64,000 nucleotides of DNA from Sandaracinaceae bacterium (GCA_020633055.1 JACKEJ010000007.1:434001-498000); one strand, 5' to 3'; positions 1 through 8,987 are shown, numbered from the stretch's first letter. Translations and numbers: made by a program. The notes: generated by a model from the sequence alone, not told the origin.

Positions 1-1
1 G

Positions 2-2089
2 GACTGGGTCCCGCTGTCCCGTGACCCGGGCCGCACACGGCTCAGCCTCATGCTGGCGATCAACCTCGCGTGCACTGCGCTGTCGCTCAGTCTACTGGTC
101 GAGCGTCACAGGCCGCGCGGATTCATGCGCGCCATCGCGACAGCCTGCGTCGCCATCGTCGCCGTGTCCCTGGGCCACGCCGCGGTCGGCGCCGAGACCG
201 TGTTCGGCCTGTACACGCCCATCCTGTCTCGCTCGTTCGGACCGATCATCAACGTCAATCACCTGAGCGCGTTCGCCGCGCTCACCAGCCTGCTCTGCCT
301 TGGGCTCGGGCTGCAGGAAGACTCGCAGGGCCGTCGGACGCTGGCGTACGTGGGCGCCACCATGGCGGCGTCGCTGGCCCTACTGACCGCGTCGCGCGGC
401 GGCGCGCTCAGCCTGCTGCTCGCGACGCTGATGGCGGTCTACCTTTCCCGGCGCTCGGGAGCGCGCCTGTCGCTCCCCCTCAAGCTGGGGTTGGGGGCTC
501 TCATCCTGGCCGCCATCGCGGGGTTCGGGTTGGTGGTGATCGGGGTGCGCGAAGTCCAGGGGACGAGCGACGTCGAGCGCCTCGAGGTGTGGCGACGCAG
601 CGCCGAGCTGGCGCTCGACCACTGGGCTACCGGCGCCGGTCGGGGGGCGTTCGAGCCCGCGTTCCTGTTCCGCTCGACGTTCTCGGCCCGCTACACACAC
701 CCCGAGAACGTGCTGCTGCAATACGGTACGGAGCTGGGGCTCCCGCTCACGGTCGCGGCGCTGCTCTTGTTCGGGCGGGCCACCTGGCGCGCGCTGCGGA
801 GCTCCCAGACGTCCGCGGCCCTCGCGGCGGGCGCCGTGCTGCTGTTGTTCCTGCACGATCTCTTCGACTTCTCGCTGGAGCTCTCGGGGGTCGCCGTACC
901 CGCCGCCGCCTGCGCGGGGGTGGCGTGGGCCCGCGCCCACGAAGCTCGCAAGCCGGCCTCGTATGTGTGGGTCACGGCCGCGGCGGCCGCGCTGGGTCTG
1001 GCTGCCCTCATCGTGCGCCTGCCCACCGACGACCCCGAGGCCGCTCGCGCGCGGCTGACGGACTCGAGCCTCTCTGGCGCCGACTTGGCCGAGCTCGAAC
1101 GTCAGATCGCCACGCTCCACCCCGCGGACGGCATCCTGACCGGGCTGCTGGGCCATCGCTACGCCGAGCGCGGCTCCCCACGGGCCGGCCGCTGGCTGAA
1201 CCGGAGCATGTACCTGGCGCCGGAATGGGGTGACCCCCATGGCCTCGCCGCGCTGTGGTTGGTCCGCATGGGCCGCCCGGAACAGGCGCTGATGGAGGTC
1301 CGGGAGGCGGATCGGCGGCGCGCAGGGCTGGGTACCCGCGCGCTCTGCGAGATCCTCGGGACGACGGTCGACCCGGAGGTGATCCGACGGGCCAGCGTCG
1401 ACCCGGACGACATCCACCCCACCATCGAGCGGGCGCGGCGCTGCACGAACGACGCCGGGTTCCGAGCCGGACTCGACGCGTTGGCGGTGGCCCATGGAAC
1501 CGACGACTACGCGGCGCACCAGCGCTTGCTCTTGGCGGAAGCTCGAGCGAACCCCGCGGCTGCCCTCGCCGCCGCCGAGACGCTCCGGGCCGCACATCCG
1601 GACGACCCCGGTGCCGTGGGCGTGTGGCTGGACATCCTGATCCTGGCGGACCCCAGCGCCGCGCTCGCGGAGCGCGGTCGCGAGGGCATCGGCGAGGCCA
1701 CGCTGTGGCGGCTCGCCGACGTGGCGAGCACGAGTGGGGACCGGGCGGCGCTGGACGAGATCGTCGCGGGCCTGAGGCGAGCAGCGGCTGGGCAGAGCCG
1801 CGCCATCGCCGTCATCGACGGAAGGCACGGACGCCTGTTGATCCAGCTGGGCGCCACGGAGGACGGCGTGGCGCTGCTGCGGGAGTCGATGGCGCTCGAC
1901 CCCGACGGCCCTGGGGCGCAGGAGCTGCTGCGCGTGGCTGTCCGGGACCACCGACTGGGGCTCGGGCGAGCCGCCGCCCAACACATCTGCCGCCAACAGG
2001 GCCGCGACAGCCTCCCTTGCCGCACGGCAGAGCGGCAGGTGGACCGCCTCGCAGAGAGCACTCCTGGGGTGGCGCCAGCCCCCCGCTGA
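2..2089 (+). CDS. Wzy/WaaL-like O-antigen polymerase-ligase with C-terminal TPR-like region (5' end missing)
   Basis: Integral inner-membrane protein that would polymerise or ligate lipid-linked glycan repeats on the periplasmic side. The frame is open to the left edge; the codons before the ATG at 50 read WVPLSRDPGRTRLSL, which suits this family (PLS-D-P-TR), so the ATG at 50 is probably internal and the gene starts outside the window. About ten hydrophobic segments fill the first 340 residues. The family hallmark is the large loop with RLEVWRRSAELA, AGRGAF and the HPENVLLQYGTELGL motif near residue 240. The last 340 residues are soluble, Ala/Leu-rich and repeat-like (for example PAAALAAAETLRAAHPDD), consistent with TPRs. 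Followed by a co-directional Wzz-kinase and WecA-like gene, so a capsule, exopolysaccharide or O-antigen locus is likely. Polymerase versus ligase cannot be decided. Confidence 0.8.
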   Translation, partial: DWVPLSRDPGRTRLSLMLAINLACTALSLSLLVERHRPRGFMRAIATACVAIVAVSLGHAAVGAETVFGLYTPILSRSFGPIINVNHLSAFAALTSLLCLGLGLQEDSQGRRTLAYVGATMAASLALLTASRGGALSLLLATLMAVYLSRRSGARLSLPLKLGLGALILAAIAGFGLVVIGVREVQGTSDVERLEVWRRSAELALDHWATGAGRGAFEPAFLFRSTFSARYTHPENVLLQYGTELGLPLTVAALLLFGRATWRALRSSQTSAALAAGAVLLLFLHDLFDFSLELSGVAVPAAACAGVAWARAHEARKPASYVWVTAAAAALGLAALIVRLPTDDPEAARARLTDSSLSGADLAELERQIATLHPADGILTGLLGHRYAERGSPRAGRWLNRSMYLAPEWGDPHGLAALWLVRMGRPEQALMEVREADRRRAGLGTRALCEILGTTVDPEVIRRASVDPDDIHPTIERARRCTNDAGFRAGLDALAVAHGTDDYAAHQRLLLAEARANPAAALAAAETLRAAHPDDPGAVGVWLDILILADPSAALAERGREGIGEATLWRLADVASTSGDRAALDEIVAGLRRAAAGQSRAIAVIDGRHGRLLIQLGATEDGVALLRESMALDPDGPGAQELLRVAVRDHRLGLGRAAAQHICRQQGRDSLPCRTAERQVDRLAESTPGVAPAPR

Positions 2090-2299
2090 GCGCAAAATGA
2101 ACTTTCAGCGCGCACACGCATCCAAGGCTGCGTCCCGTACGCCCGCGACGTCAGACTTCTCCATGCACCTCCCATCCCACGACCACCTGCCCCCGCTGCA
2201 TGGGCAGCCACCGCAGCGGCAGGGGCTCGCCCCTCGCTCTGCGAGAGCCTCGGGGCGCCTTGACCGGCCCAAAGTCCCATCGCAGGGTCGCGAGGTATC

Positions 2300-4453
2300 G
2301 TGAGCGACGGGAACGACACGACCGAGCCCGGGGGGCGGGGCTTCGACCCCCGCGAGATCCTCCGCATCGTGATCCGCTTCGGCTGGATCGCCCTCGTCCT
2401 GGCTGTGCTCGGCGGCGTGGGCGGCGCGGTCTGGACGTCACGACAGCCGCGCATCTACAGCGCCACCAGCACCCTCGAGTACGAGCCCAACCCCCCGCGA
2501 CCTCTCGGCCGCGGTGTCGAAGATGTCGCCGACCCATTCGGCAACTTCTGGGCCAGCCGGGAGTTCTTCGACACGCAGAACCGCGTGATCGGGAGCCGCA
2601 ACGTGCTGGACCGGGTCGTTCAACAGCTCGCGCTCCACCAAGACGCCGGCTTCCACGGACACACGGGTGAGGCCGCAGAGCACTTCGAGGGGAGCACGGT
2701 CGAAGCGACGGCGGGCCTGCTGTCCGCCCGGCTCTCGGTCGAGCCCGTTCCGTCGACGCGCCTGGTCAACCTGGTCGTGAAGGACACGGACCCGGAGCGG
2801 GCCGCCAGCATCGCGAACGCCATCGCCGCCGCGTACATCGAGAAGACCCTCGAGGATCGCATGCGCTCCACGGTCACGGCCCTCGAGTGGCTCGACGGCC
2901 AGCTCACCGCGCTGCGCTCCGACCTCGAGGCGTCCGAGAACGCCCTCTACGAGTTCAAGCGCGAACACGACGTGTTGTCGTTGTCCCTCGAGGAGAACCA
3001 GAACGTCATCGCGCACGAGATCCTCGGCTTCAGTGAGGCGTTGACCACGGCCCGCACGCGCCGCATCGAGCTCGCGGCCCGCGCCGAGCGCCTCCGCCGC
3101 GCGCTCTCCATGGACCCACTGGAGGCTCCGTTGTCGGGTCTGGCCAACGTCGAAGCCATCGCGGCGCTGCGCTCGGCGTTGGTCGAGAAGCTCGCCGAGC
3201 GGGAGCGGCTGGCCGTGCGGTACGGCGACAACCACCCGGACATGGTGGCGCTGGACGCCGAGATTCGCGTGCAGCAAGAGCAGCTGGTGCGCGAGATGCG
3301 CTCGGTCATCAACGGCACCGAGGGAGAGTTCGAAGAGGCGCGCCGCGTCGAGGGCGGGCTGCGCGCGGCCGTGAACCAAGCCCACCGCGACGGCCTCGAC
3401 CTCAACTTGCAGGAGATCGAATACCAACGGCTCAACCGGGAGCGCGAGAACAAAGCCGAGATCTATCAGCTGGTGCTGCAGCGCACGACCGAGACCGACC
3501 TCACCCGCATGTTGCAGGTCACCCACGCGCGCGTGCTGGATCGAGCGCTGCCGCCGCGGAACCCGATCAGCCCTGTCCTCATGACCAACCTGGGCGGCGG
3601 TGTCGCGCTCGGCTTCGTGCTCGGCCTCGCGCTGATCGGCCTCATCGTGCGGCTCGACCGTCGCCTCAAGTCGGTCGAAGACGTGGAGGCGTTGGGTCTG
3701 CGGGTCGTGGGCATCCTCCCCAAGCTCCCCGAGGTAGACCTGCCGGAGCTCAGCTCGCACCATCGCCCCACCTCCGCGGCTGCCGAGTGCGCGCGTACCA
3801 TCCGCACGAACCTCACGTTCATGAACGCGGCGCGTCCGTCGCGCTGCTTCGTCATCACGAGCGCCTCCCCACGCGAGGGGAAGACCACCATCGCCTGCAA
3901 CATCGCCATCGCGCTGGCGCACTCGAGCAAGTCGGTGCTGCTCATCGACACCGACCTCCGCCGGCCGCGTGCCCACAAGCCCTTCGGTGCGGACAACAAG
4001 GTCGGCGTCACCTCCGTCATATTGGGCGAGACCACGCTGGCCGAGGCCGTGACCCACACCGAGGTCGAGGGGCTCGATCTGCTCTCCTCTGGCCCCGTGC
4101 CCCCGAACCCGTCGGAGTTGCTCCACACGCCAGCCTTCCAAGCGCTGCGCGACGCCGCGAACGCCGCGTACGAGTGGGTCATCTTCGACAGCCCGCCAGT
4201 GGGCGCCGTCACCGACTCCGCGGTCATCGCGCCGCAGGTGGATGGCGTGATGCTCGTCGTACGGGCTCAGCAGACCACGCGAGAGAGCGTCGAGGCGGCG
4301 CTCCGCCAGATGCGCGCCGTCGACGCGGTGATGATCGGTTGCGTCGTGAACGACGTGGACGTCAACAGTCGCACCTATGGCTACGGCTACCACCAGTACT
4401 ACCGCTCCGAGTCGTACGCATACACAGCCGACCCAGCCGACGCGGCGGGCTGA
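2300..4453 (+). CDS. Wzz/Wzc-type polysaccharide co-polymerase fused to BY-kinase
   Basis: Controls chain length and export of a Wzy-dependent polysaccharide and autophosphorylates on tyrosine. The GTG start (2300) follows a weak GAGG. An N-terminal Wzz domain has a membrane segment near residues 29-48, a long periplasmic helical region rich in Glu/Arg, and a second membrane segment near 430-450 preceded by the Wzz signature PRNPISPVLM. The cytoplasmic BY-kinase follows: Walker A SASPREGKTT near 521, Walker A' LLIDTDLRRPR near 548, Walker B VIFDSPP near 627. The C-terminus carries seven tyrosines within about 20 residues (YGYGYHQYYRSESYAY), the usual autophosphorylation cluster. Length 717 residues suits a one-piece Wzc. 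No Wzb-type phosphatase or Wza exporter is visible; they may lie left of the window. Nine bases separate it from the next gene. Confidence 0.92.
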   Translation: MSDGNDTTEPGGRGFDPREILRIVIRFGWIALVLAVLGGVGGAVWTSRQPRIYSATSTLEYEPNPPRPLGRGVEDVADPFGNFWASREFFDTQNRVIGSRNVLDRVVQQLALHQDAGFHGHTGEAAEHFEGSTVEATAGLLSARLSVEPVPSTRLVNLVVKDTDPERAASIANAIAAAYIEKTLEDRMRSTVTALEWLDGQLTALRSDLEASENALYEFKREHDVLSLSLEENQNVIAHEILGFSEALTTARTRRIELAARAERLRRALSMDPLEAPLSGLANVEAIAALRSALVEKLAERERLAVRYGDNHPDMVALDAEIRVQQEQLVREMRSVINGTEGEFEEARRVEGGLRAAVNQAHRDGLDLNLQEIEYQRLNRERENKAEIYQLVLQRTTETDLTRMLQVTHARVLDRALPPRNPISPVLMTNLGGGVALGFVLGLALIGLIVRLDRRLKSVEDVEALGLRVVGILPKLPEVDLPELSSHHRPTSAAAECARTIRTNLTFMNAARPSRCFVITSASPREGKTTIACNIAIALAHSSKSVLLIDTDLRRPRAHKPFGADNKVGVTSVILGETTLAEAVTHTEVEGLDLLSSGPVPPNPSELLHTPAFQALRDAANAAYEWVIFDSPPVGAVTDSAVIAPQVDGVMLVVRAQQTTRESVEAALRQMRAVDAVMIGCVVNDVDVNSRTYGYGYHQYYRSESYAYTADPADAAG

Positions 4454-4462
4454 GGGCACCTC

Positions 4463-5896
4463 ATGCGCTCATCCGCCGCCGGCCTCCTGGGTGCGTTCCT
4501 CGTCTCGCTCGCGCTGATCCCCTTCGCCAAGTGGGTGGCGCGCCGGGTGGGGGCCGTCGACGTGGGCGGCGGCCGGCGCGTCCACGACGGATCCATCCCG
4601 AGGCTGGGCGGCATCGCCGTCGTCCTGGGCTTCTTCGTCCCATTGGTGGCGCTGTTCTTCACGGAGAGCTACGTCGCCTCGATCTTCTACAGCCAGCCCA
4701 AGCGCATCATGGGCCTGCTGGGAGGGGGCTTGATCGTCGCGACGCTCGGCGCCCTGGACGACGTGCGGGGCGTGCGCCCGCGGACCAAGCTGGCCGTCCA
4801 GACCCTCGCCGCGCTGCTCGCCTACACGTGTGGCTACCGAATCGAGGGCATGCTGCTGCCCTTCGTCGGCACGGTGCACCTGGGGTGGCTGTCCGTCCCA
4901 GCCACGTGCTTCTGGTTCGTGGCCATCATCAATGCGCTCAACCTCATCGATGGCCTCGACGGCCTCGCGGGCGGCGTCGCGTTCTTCGCCTGCGTCGGAA
5001 ACTTCGTGGTGGCGGTGATCGGCGACGCCTACATGGTCATGCTGCTCTCGGCCACACTCGCTGGCGCGATCGTCGGCTTCTTGGTGTTCAACTTCAACCC
5101 CGCCAGCATCTTCATGGGGGACTCGGGCAGCATGTTTCTCGGCTTCGTGCTCGCCGCGACGTCGCTGCTGGGGGCGCTCGTGAAGAACACGACCGTGGTG
5201 GCCATCGCGGTGCCTGTCATGGTGCTGGGCCTCCCCATCGCGGACACCGCCATCGCCATGCTCCGTCGGGCGCTGACCCAGCGGCCCATCATGACCGCCG
5301 ACCGCGGTCACATCCACCACCGCCTCCTGGACCTCGGGCTCACTCACCGACGCGCGGTGCTGACCCTCTACGGCGTGTGCGCGGCCCTCACCATCGCGGC
5401 GGTCGCCGCGTCGCTGGGGCGGGGCCTCGAGACGACCATCGCCCTCGTGCTGTTCGCGATCGTGCTGGCGGGTCTCGTGCGGGTCGCGGGCGTGTTCGAC
5501 CGGGCCATGGTCGCCGCCCAGCGTCGCAATCGTCCGCTCAACGACGTGACGGCGCGCGTCCGCGCCGCGCTCCCGGATGCCATGCTGGCGCTCACCCCCG
5601 AGACGCGCGGAGCCGACCTGCACGCCGTCCTCGACCGCTTCGTCCGCGAGGCGGGCCTGCGGCACGCGGGCTTCGCAGACGGCTCGGAGCCCACCGCCGG
5701 ACCAGACGTGGTGCGCTGCGCGTGTGGCGACGAGTACCTCGACTTCACCGTCAGCGACGCCCGGCAAGCGGGCCCTGAGCTACAGCTCGCCCTCGACGTC
5801 TATGCCAGCGTCATCGCCGCGGTCCACGAACGAGACCATCACCGCCCGATCTCGGAACGGGCGCCGCGACCCGACGCGCTCGCAGTTGGCGAGTAG
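4463..5896 (+). CDS. WecA/MraY-family undecaprenyl-phosphate sugar-1-phosphate transferase with soluble C-terminal extension
   Basis: Polytopic enzyme that starts lipid-linked glycan synthesis by moving a sugar-1-phosphate from a UDP-sugar to undecaprenyl phosphate. About eleven hydrophobic segments occupy residues 1-345. Family motifs are present: NALNLIDGLDGLAGG near 155 with the catalytic Asp residues, FNFNPASIFMGDSGSMFLG near 210, and the WecA-type basic motif RGHIHHRLLDLG near 280, which favours WecA over MraY. After the last membrane segment there are about 130 soluble residues (ending DALAVGE) with no motif I recognise, longer than E. coli WecA. The gene directly follows the BY-kinase gene and probably shares its transcript; the pair plus the Wzy-like gene form a Wzy-pathway set. 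Substrate sugar cannot be read from sequence. Confidence 0.9.
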   Translation: MRSSAAGLLGAFLVSLALIPFAKWVARRVGAVDVGGGRRVHDGSIPRLGGIAVVLGFFVPLVALFFTESYVASIFYSQPKRIMGLLGGGLIVATLGALDDVRGVRPRTKLAVQTLAALLAYTCGYRIEGMLLPFVGTVHLGWLSVPATCFWFVAIINALNLIDGLDGLAGGVAFFACVGNFVVAVIGDAYMVMLLSATLAGAIVGFLVFNFNPASIFMGDSGSMFLGFVLAATSLLGALVKNTTVVAIAVPVMVLGLPIADTAIAMLRRALTQRPIMTADRGHIHHRLLDLGLTHRRAVLTLYGVCAALTIAAVAASLGRGLETTIALVLFAIVLAGLVRVAGVFDRAMVAAQRRNRPLNDVTARVRAALPDAMLALTPETRGADLHAVLDRFVREAGLRHAGFADGSEPTAGPDVVRCACGDEYLDFTVSDARQAGPELQLALDVYASVIAAVHERDHHRPISERAPRPDALAVGE

Positions 5897-5926
5897 CGTG
5901 GCGCGCCCCGGCCGGCGACGTCGCCG

Positions 5927-6229
5927 TTAGACGTAGTCGGGACCCGTGCGGATGAGCGGATAGTGCTGACCGTCCCGCCCGAGCACCACATCCACCGTGT
6001 CGGCGCGGCACCCGCACTCCCACACCAGGATGTGCGCCGCGAGTCGCAAGAGGTCCGCGACGTCGAGGGTCGGCAGGTCGTCCGTCAACCGAACGCCCCA
6101 CTGACTCTCCCCGAAGTAGACGTCCGCGCGCGCCACGATGCGTCCCCCGTCCGTGACGTCCCACGTCTGGTTCGCGCCCGACTCCTGAGACGGGGTGCGC
6201 TCGACGTAGCGGTAGTCGGAGGGCTGCAT
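5927..6229 (-). CDS. Small hypothetical protein downstream of EnvC-like gene
   Basis: A 100-residue soluble protein starting MQPSDYRYVERTPSQ at the ATG 6229-6227, seven bases after the stop of the EnvC-like gene, so it is probably the last gene of the ftsEX operon. The same frame stays open upstream to 6403 but that part overlaps the preceding gene and has shadow-like composition. Visible features are a possible beta-rich centre (WDVTDGGRIVARADVYFG), a CGCR pair of cysteines near residue 77 and a conserved-looking C-terminus LGRDGQHYPLIRTGPDYV. No signal peptide or membrane segment. I do not recognise a family. It converges with the WecA-like gene 30 bases away, where a perfect 14-base palindrome (5913-5926) sits. 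Confidence 0.6.
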   Translation of the reverse strand: MQPSDYRYVERTPSQESGANQTWDVTDGGRIVARADVYFGESQWGVRLTDDLPTLDVADLLRLAAHILVWECGCRADTVDVVLGRDGQHYPLIRTGPDYV

Positions 6230-6236
6230 ACCCGCG

Positions 6237-7220
6237 TCAGATCCCCAACCAGCTGCGCGCGTCCAACGCCCGCGTCCCACGGCGCACCTGGAACAGGAGC
6301 GGAGCCCCGAGCACGCGCCCCACCCGCTGCCCCATCCGCAGCACCGTGCCCACCTGCACGTCTGCGCCACCGAGCCCTGCGTACACCGTGAAGAAGCTGT
6401 CACCGTGCTCCACGATGACCATCAATCCATAGGACCCGTAACGACCCACGAACGCGACGCGACCATCCGCCACGACGCGCGCAGGCGCCTCCCCTTCGAC
6501 ACGGAACTCGACGCCCGGTCCGTCCTCCCGCTGCACGTCCACGGTGCGGTAGCGCCCCTCCGTCGGGATGCCCAGGCGGCCACGCATCGTGACGAACGTG
6601 GGCGCCAGCGAGCTCCCGTCCGAGAGCTGCAGCGTCCCCGGGAGCGGCGCCACGGGGGAGAGCGGCAGCGACGGTGCCATGAAGGTCTGTTCATAGAGCA
6701 TGGCCAGCTGCTGCTGCTCTTGGGCGCGTCGCCGATCCCCGTGCAGTCGCGCGAGCCGCTCTCGGCCCTCCTCGGCGCTGCGGTCGAGGCGCGTGATGTC
6801 GCGTTGCAGGGCGATCTGTCGGTCGCGCGTGGTGCGGACGTTGTCGATCTCACGCTGCACAAGGCGCTCGAGGCGCTCCACGCGCGAGAGGTGGCTGAGC
6901 ATCGCCTCGAAGCCTCCGGCGACAGGCAGCAACCCGGTGCGACGGATGCGGTAGAGCGCGCGGCCCTGACGCACGATGCGCTGCTCGAAGTCGGCCCGAG
7001 CCGACCCGAGGGCGTCCAGCTCTGCCGCCAGCCGGGCCCGACGCGTCTCCTCGGTCCGAACGAGCAGCTCTTGCTCGGCGATGGCCTCGTCGAGCTCTCC
7101 CATGGGGTCCAGGGCGGCCCCCGGATTCAGTGGCGACAACGGCGGGAAGGCGGGCTGCGCGAGCACCGGAGTCGCGAGGGCCAAGCAGCAGAGGAACCAC
7201 AGTCGCACGCGTCGCTTCAT
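6237..7220 (-). CDS. EnvC-like periplasmic LytM-domain murein hydrolase activator
   Basis: Secreted coiled-coil protein expected to activate cell-wall amidases at the septum under control of FtsEX. I chose the ATG at 7220, two bases after the ftsX stop, because it gives a clear signal peptide (MKRRVRLWFLCCLALATPVLA|QP). Residues about 35-190 are heptad-like and charged (DEAIAEQELLVRTEETRRAR onward), as in EnvC. The C-terminal region (about 230-327) has the LytM fold pattern, with VADGRVAFVGRYGSYGLMVIVEHGDSF, VGTVLRMGQRVG and LLFQVRRGTRALDARSWL. The zinc ligands expected of an active M23 enzyme are missing: no HxxxD at the start and the HxH position reads FQV. This matches the non-catalytic EnvC type. 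327 residues, slightly shorter than E. coli EnvC. Confidence 0.85.
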   Translation of the reverse strand: MKRRVRLWFLCCLALATPVLAQPAFPPLSPLNPGAALDPMGELDEAIAEQELLVRTEETRRARLAAELDALGSARADFEQRIVRQGRALYRIRRTGLLPVAGGFEAMLSHLSRVERLERLVQREIDNVRTTRDRQIALQRDITRLDRSAEEGRERLARLHGDRRRAQEQQQLAMLYEQTFMAPSLPLSPVAPLPGTLQLSDGSSLAPTFVTMRGRLGIPTEGRYRTVDVQREDGPGVEFRVEGEAPARVVADGRVAFVGRYGSYGLMVIVEHGDSFFTVYAGLGGADVQVGTVLRMGQRVGRVLGAPLLFQVRRGTRALDARSWLGI

Positions 7221-7222
7221 GA

Positions 7223-8104
7223 TTACACCAGCAGGTAACGGCGCAGAGAGAGCGCGCTGCCAAGGGCACCCACAGCGGCGCCACCCAGGGTGAGCCCGAC
7301 CAGCGCCAGCGGGTGCAGAAAGGCCGCGCGCACCCCCGTGAGTGCGGCCACCGTGGCGTCGAGCTCGTCTCGGACGAGCATGAAGCCTCCCATCAGGACC
7401 ACCACGGAGATGAGCGCGCTCATGAACCCTTGGAACGTGCCCTCGAGCACGAATGGACCGCGCACGAACTCGTCGGTCGCGCCGCACAGCTTCATGACCT
7501 CGATCTCCTCACGACGACGCGCGACGGCGAGGCGGATGGTGTTTCCGATCACCGCGAGCACGCACAGCGCGACCAGCAGCGCGAGCACCCCGGCGATGGC
7601 GCGCCCAGCCTGCAGCAGGCTCTCCAGTCGGCTGAACCAGCCGCGATAGGTCTCCACGTCGCTCACGGCCCGGAACTGCGCGACGCGCTCGGCGATGCGC
7701 GCCGTACGGCTGGGGGCGACACCCTGCGCCAGCGTGATCTCCAGCGAGGCGGGAAACACCTCGGCAGGCAGCGCCGCCAAGCCGGGCTCGACGTCGGAGT
7801 GCTCCAGGAACTGCGCACGCGCCTCGTCGCTGCTGAGGTGCTCCACCGAGCGGACCTCGGGCAGCCCCTCGACCGACGCGCGCAGCTGGGTGACGTCCTC
7901 AGCCTCGGCGCCATCGCGCAGGTAGACGGTCATGCGGCTGGACTGCCCCCACGCGCGGGCCACCGCCGACAGGTTGGTCAGCGCGAGCAAGGCACCACCC
8001 AAGCATAGAAACGCCACTGCGAGACTCGACACCGCCACGAGATAGAGCCGCATCTCTTCGCGGAGCCCCCGCCGCGCCCGGGTAATCAGCTGCTTCATGT
8101 CCAT
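7223..8104 (-). CDS. ftsX: Cell division protein FtsX
   Basis: Membrane partner of the ATPase FtsE; the pair links ATP hydrolysis in the cytoplasm to periplasmic amidase activators. Start chosen at the ATG 8104 (MDMKQLITRARRG) because it gives a 293-residue product of normal FtsX length and lies 37 bases after the ftsE stop with a GGTGA-type ribosome site; the longer open frame overlaps ftsE. The architecture is right: cytoplasmic N-terminus, membrane segment near 22-44, a periplasmic domain with MTVYLRDGAEAEDVTQL, then three membrane segments after residue 165 with the conserved cytoplasmic stretch RRREEIEVMKLCGATDEFVRGPF. The EnvC-like gene follows after two bases, matching the known FtsEX-EnvC partnership. 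Confidence 0.93.
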   Translation of the reverse strand: MDMKQLITRARRGLREEMRLYLVAVSSLAVAFLCLGGALLALTNLSAVARAWGQSSRMTVYLRDGAEAEDVTQLRASVEGLPEVRSVEHLSSDEARAQFLEHSDVEPGLAALPAEVFPASLEITLAQGVAPSRTARIAERVAQFRAVSDVETYRGWFSRLESLLQAGRAIAGVLALLVALCVLAVIGNTIRLAVARRREEIEVMKLCGATDEFVRGPFVLEGTFQGFMSALISVVVLMGGFMLVRDELDATVAALTGVRAAFLHPLALVGLTLGGAAVGALGSALSLRRYLLV

Positions 8105-8141
8105 CGCGTCACCGTCAATCGTGAATAGGAGGAGTGTGTCG

Positions 8142-8987
8142 CTACACCGCGACGGGGTGCTTGTGCAGCCCGCTGCCGCGCCCCGTCTCGGCGGCGCTGA
8201 TGATCCCTCGTGCAGACCAGCTGCGCAGGCCACGCCGCGCCTCCGACACGCGCCCATCCTCGATGGAGATGATGCGATGGTCACGCTTGCTGATGAGGGA
8301 GTGGTCGTGGCTGGCGAAGATGACGGTGGTGCCCGTCTCGTTCACCTCTTCGAACAAGGTCAGGATGTCGATGGCCAGGTGGGGGTCCAAGTTGCCGGTG
8401 GGTTCGTCGGCCAGGATGAGGGCGGGCTCGGTCACGATGGCGCGCGCCACGGCCACGCGCTGCTGTTCGCCGCCCGACAGGTTGCTGGTGCGTTCGCCAC
8501 CGCGACCAGCGAGCCCCACGCGCTCCAGCGTCTCCACCACCCGCGAGCGCACGAGGCGCTGCGGCATGTCCAGGATCTCGAGGGCGACGGCCACGTTCTC
8601 GAAGACCGTCCAGTGCTGGACCACCTTGAAGTCCTGGAACACGACCCCGAGGTTGCGGCGCAGGTACGGGATGGACTTCGGCGTCAACCGCGCGATGTCC
8701 CTGCCGCAGAACATGATCCGCCCCTCGTCCACCGTGTGCTTGCGGTAGATCAGCTGCAGCAGCGTGCTCTTCCCCGCCCCGCTCGGACCGGTGACGAAGA
8801 GGAACTCGCCGCGCTCCACGGTGAGGTTCAACCCCCGGAGCGTCGGTTTGTCCGCCCGGAAGTACTTGTGAACGTCCTCCAGCACGAGGATGGGCTTGCT
8901 GGCCACGCTCGGGTCGGCGCGGACCCCTGCGCGGAAGAAAGGGAACGGCCGAACAACGGTGCCATCGTCGAGGTCGGAGCTGCGCAT
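8142..8987 (-). CDS. ftsE: Cell division ATP-binding protein FtsE
   Basis: ABC-type ATPase of the FtsEX complex at the septum. Walker A GPSGAGKST, Q-loop VVFQDFKVV, signature LSGGEQQRVAVARA, Walker B LILADEPTGNLD and H-loop FASHDH are all intact. The start at ATG 8987 (MRSSDLDDGTVV) has GGAAA about eight bases upstream; it gives 281 residues, about 55 more than E. coli FtsE, made up of roughly 30 extra N-terminal residues before LVLEDVHKYF and an extra basic C-terminal tail. The downstream gene is ftsX; the upstream lipoprotein gene on the same strand ends 106 bases earlier, so ftsE may have its own promoter in that gap. Confidence 0.95.
   Translation of the reverse strand: MRSSDLDDGTVVRPFPFFRAGVRADPSVASKPILVLEDVHKYFRADKPTLRGLNLTVERGEFLFVTGPSGAGKSTLLQLIYRKHTVDEGRIMFCGRDIARLTPKSIPYLRRNLGVVFQDFKVVQHWTVFENVAVALEILDMPQRLVRSRVVETLERVGLAGRGGERTSNLSGGEQQRVAVARAIVTEPALILADEPTGNLDPHLAIDILTLFEEVNETGTTVIFASHDHSLISKRDHRIISIEDGRVSEARRGLRSWSARGIISAAETGRGSGLHKHPVAV

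Noticed and set aside
50..52. ATG at 50 as start of the Wzy-like gene
   Set aside because: The frame is open to the left edge and the preceding codons match the family's conserved PLS-D-P-TR segment.
2438..4459. 673-codon open frame antisense to the BY-kinase gene
   Set aside because: Shadow of a high-GC gene; the plus-strand protein has complete Wzz and BY-kinase motifs.
5913..5926. 14-base perfect palindrome between convergent genes as a terminator
   Set aside because: No loop and no T-run; a GC-rich palindrome of this size can occur by chance.
6404..7487. N-terminal extension of the EnvC-like protein upstream of 7220
   Set aside because: It overlaps ftsX and is Arg/Gly-rich shadow sequence; the internal ATG has a perfect signal peptide.
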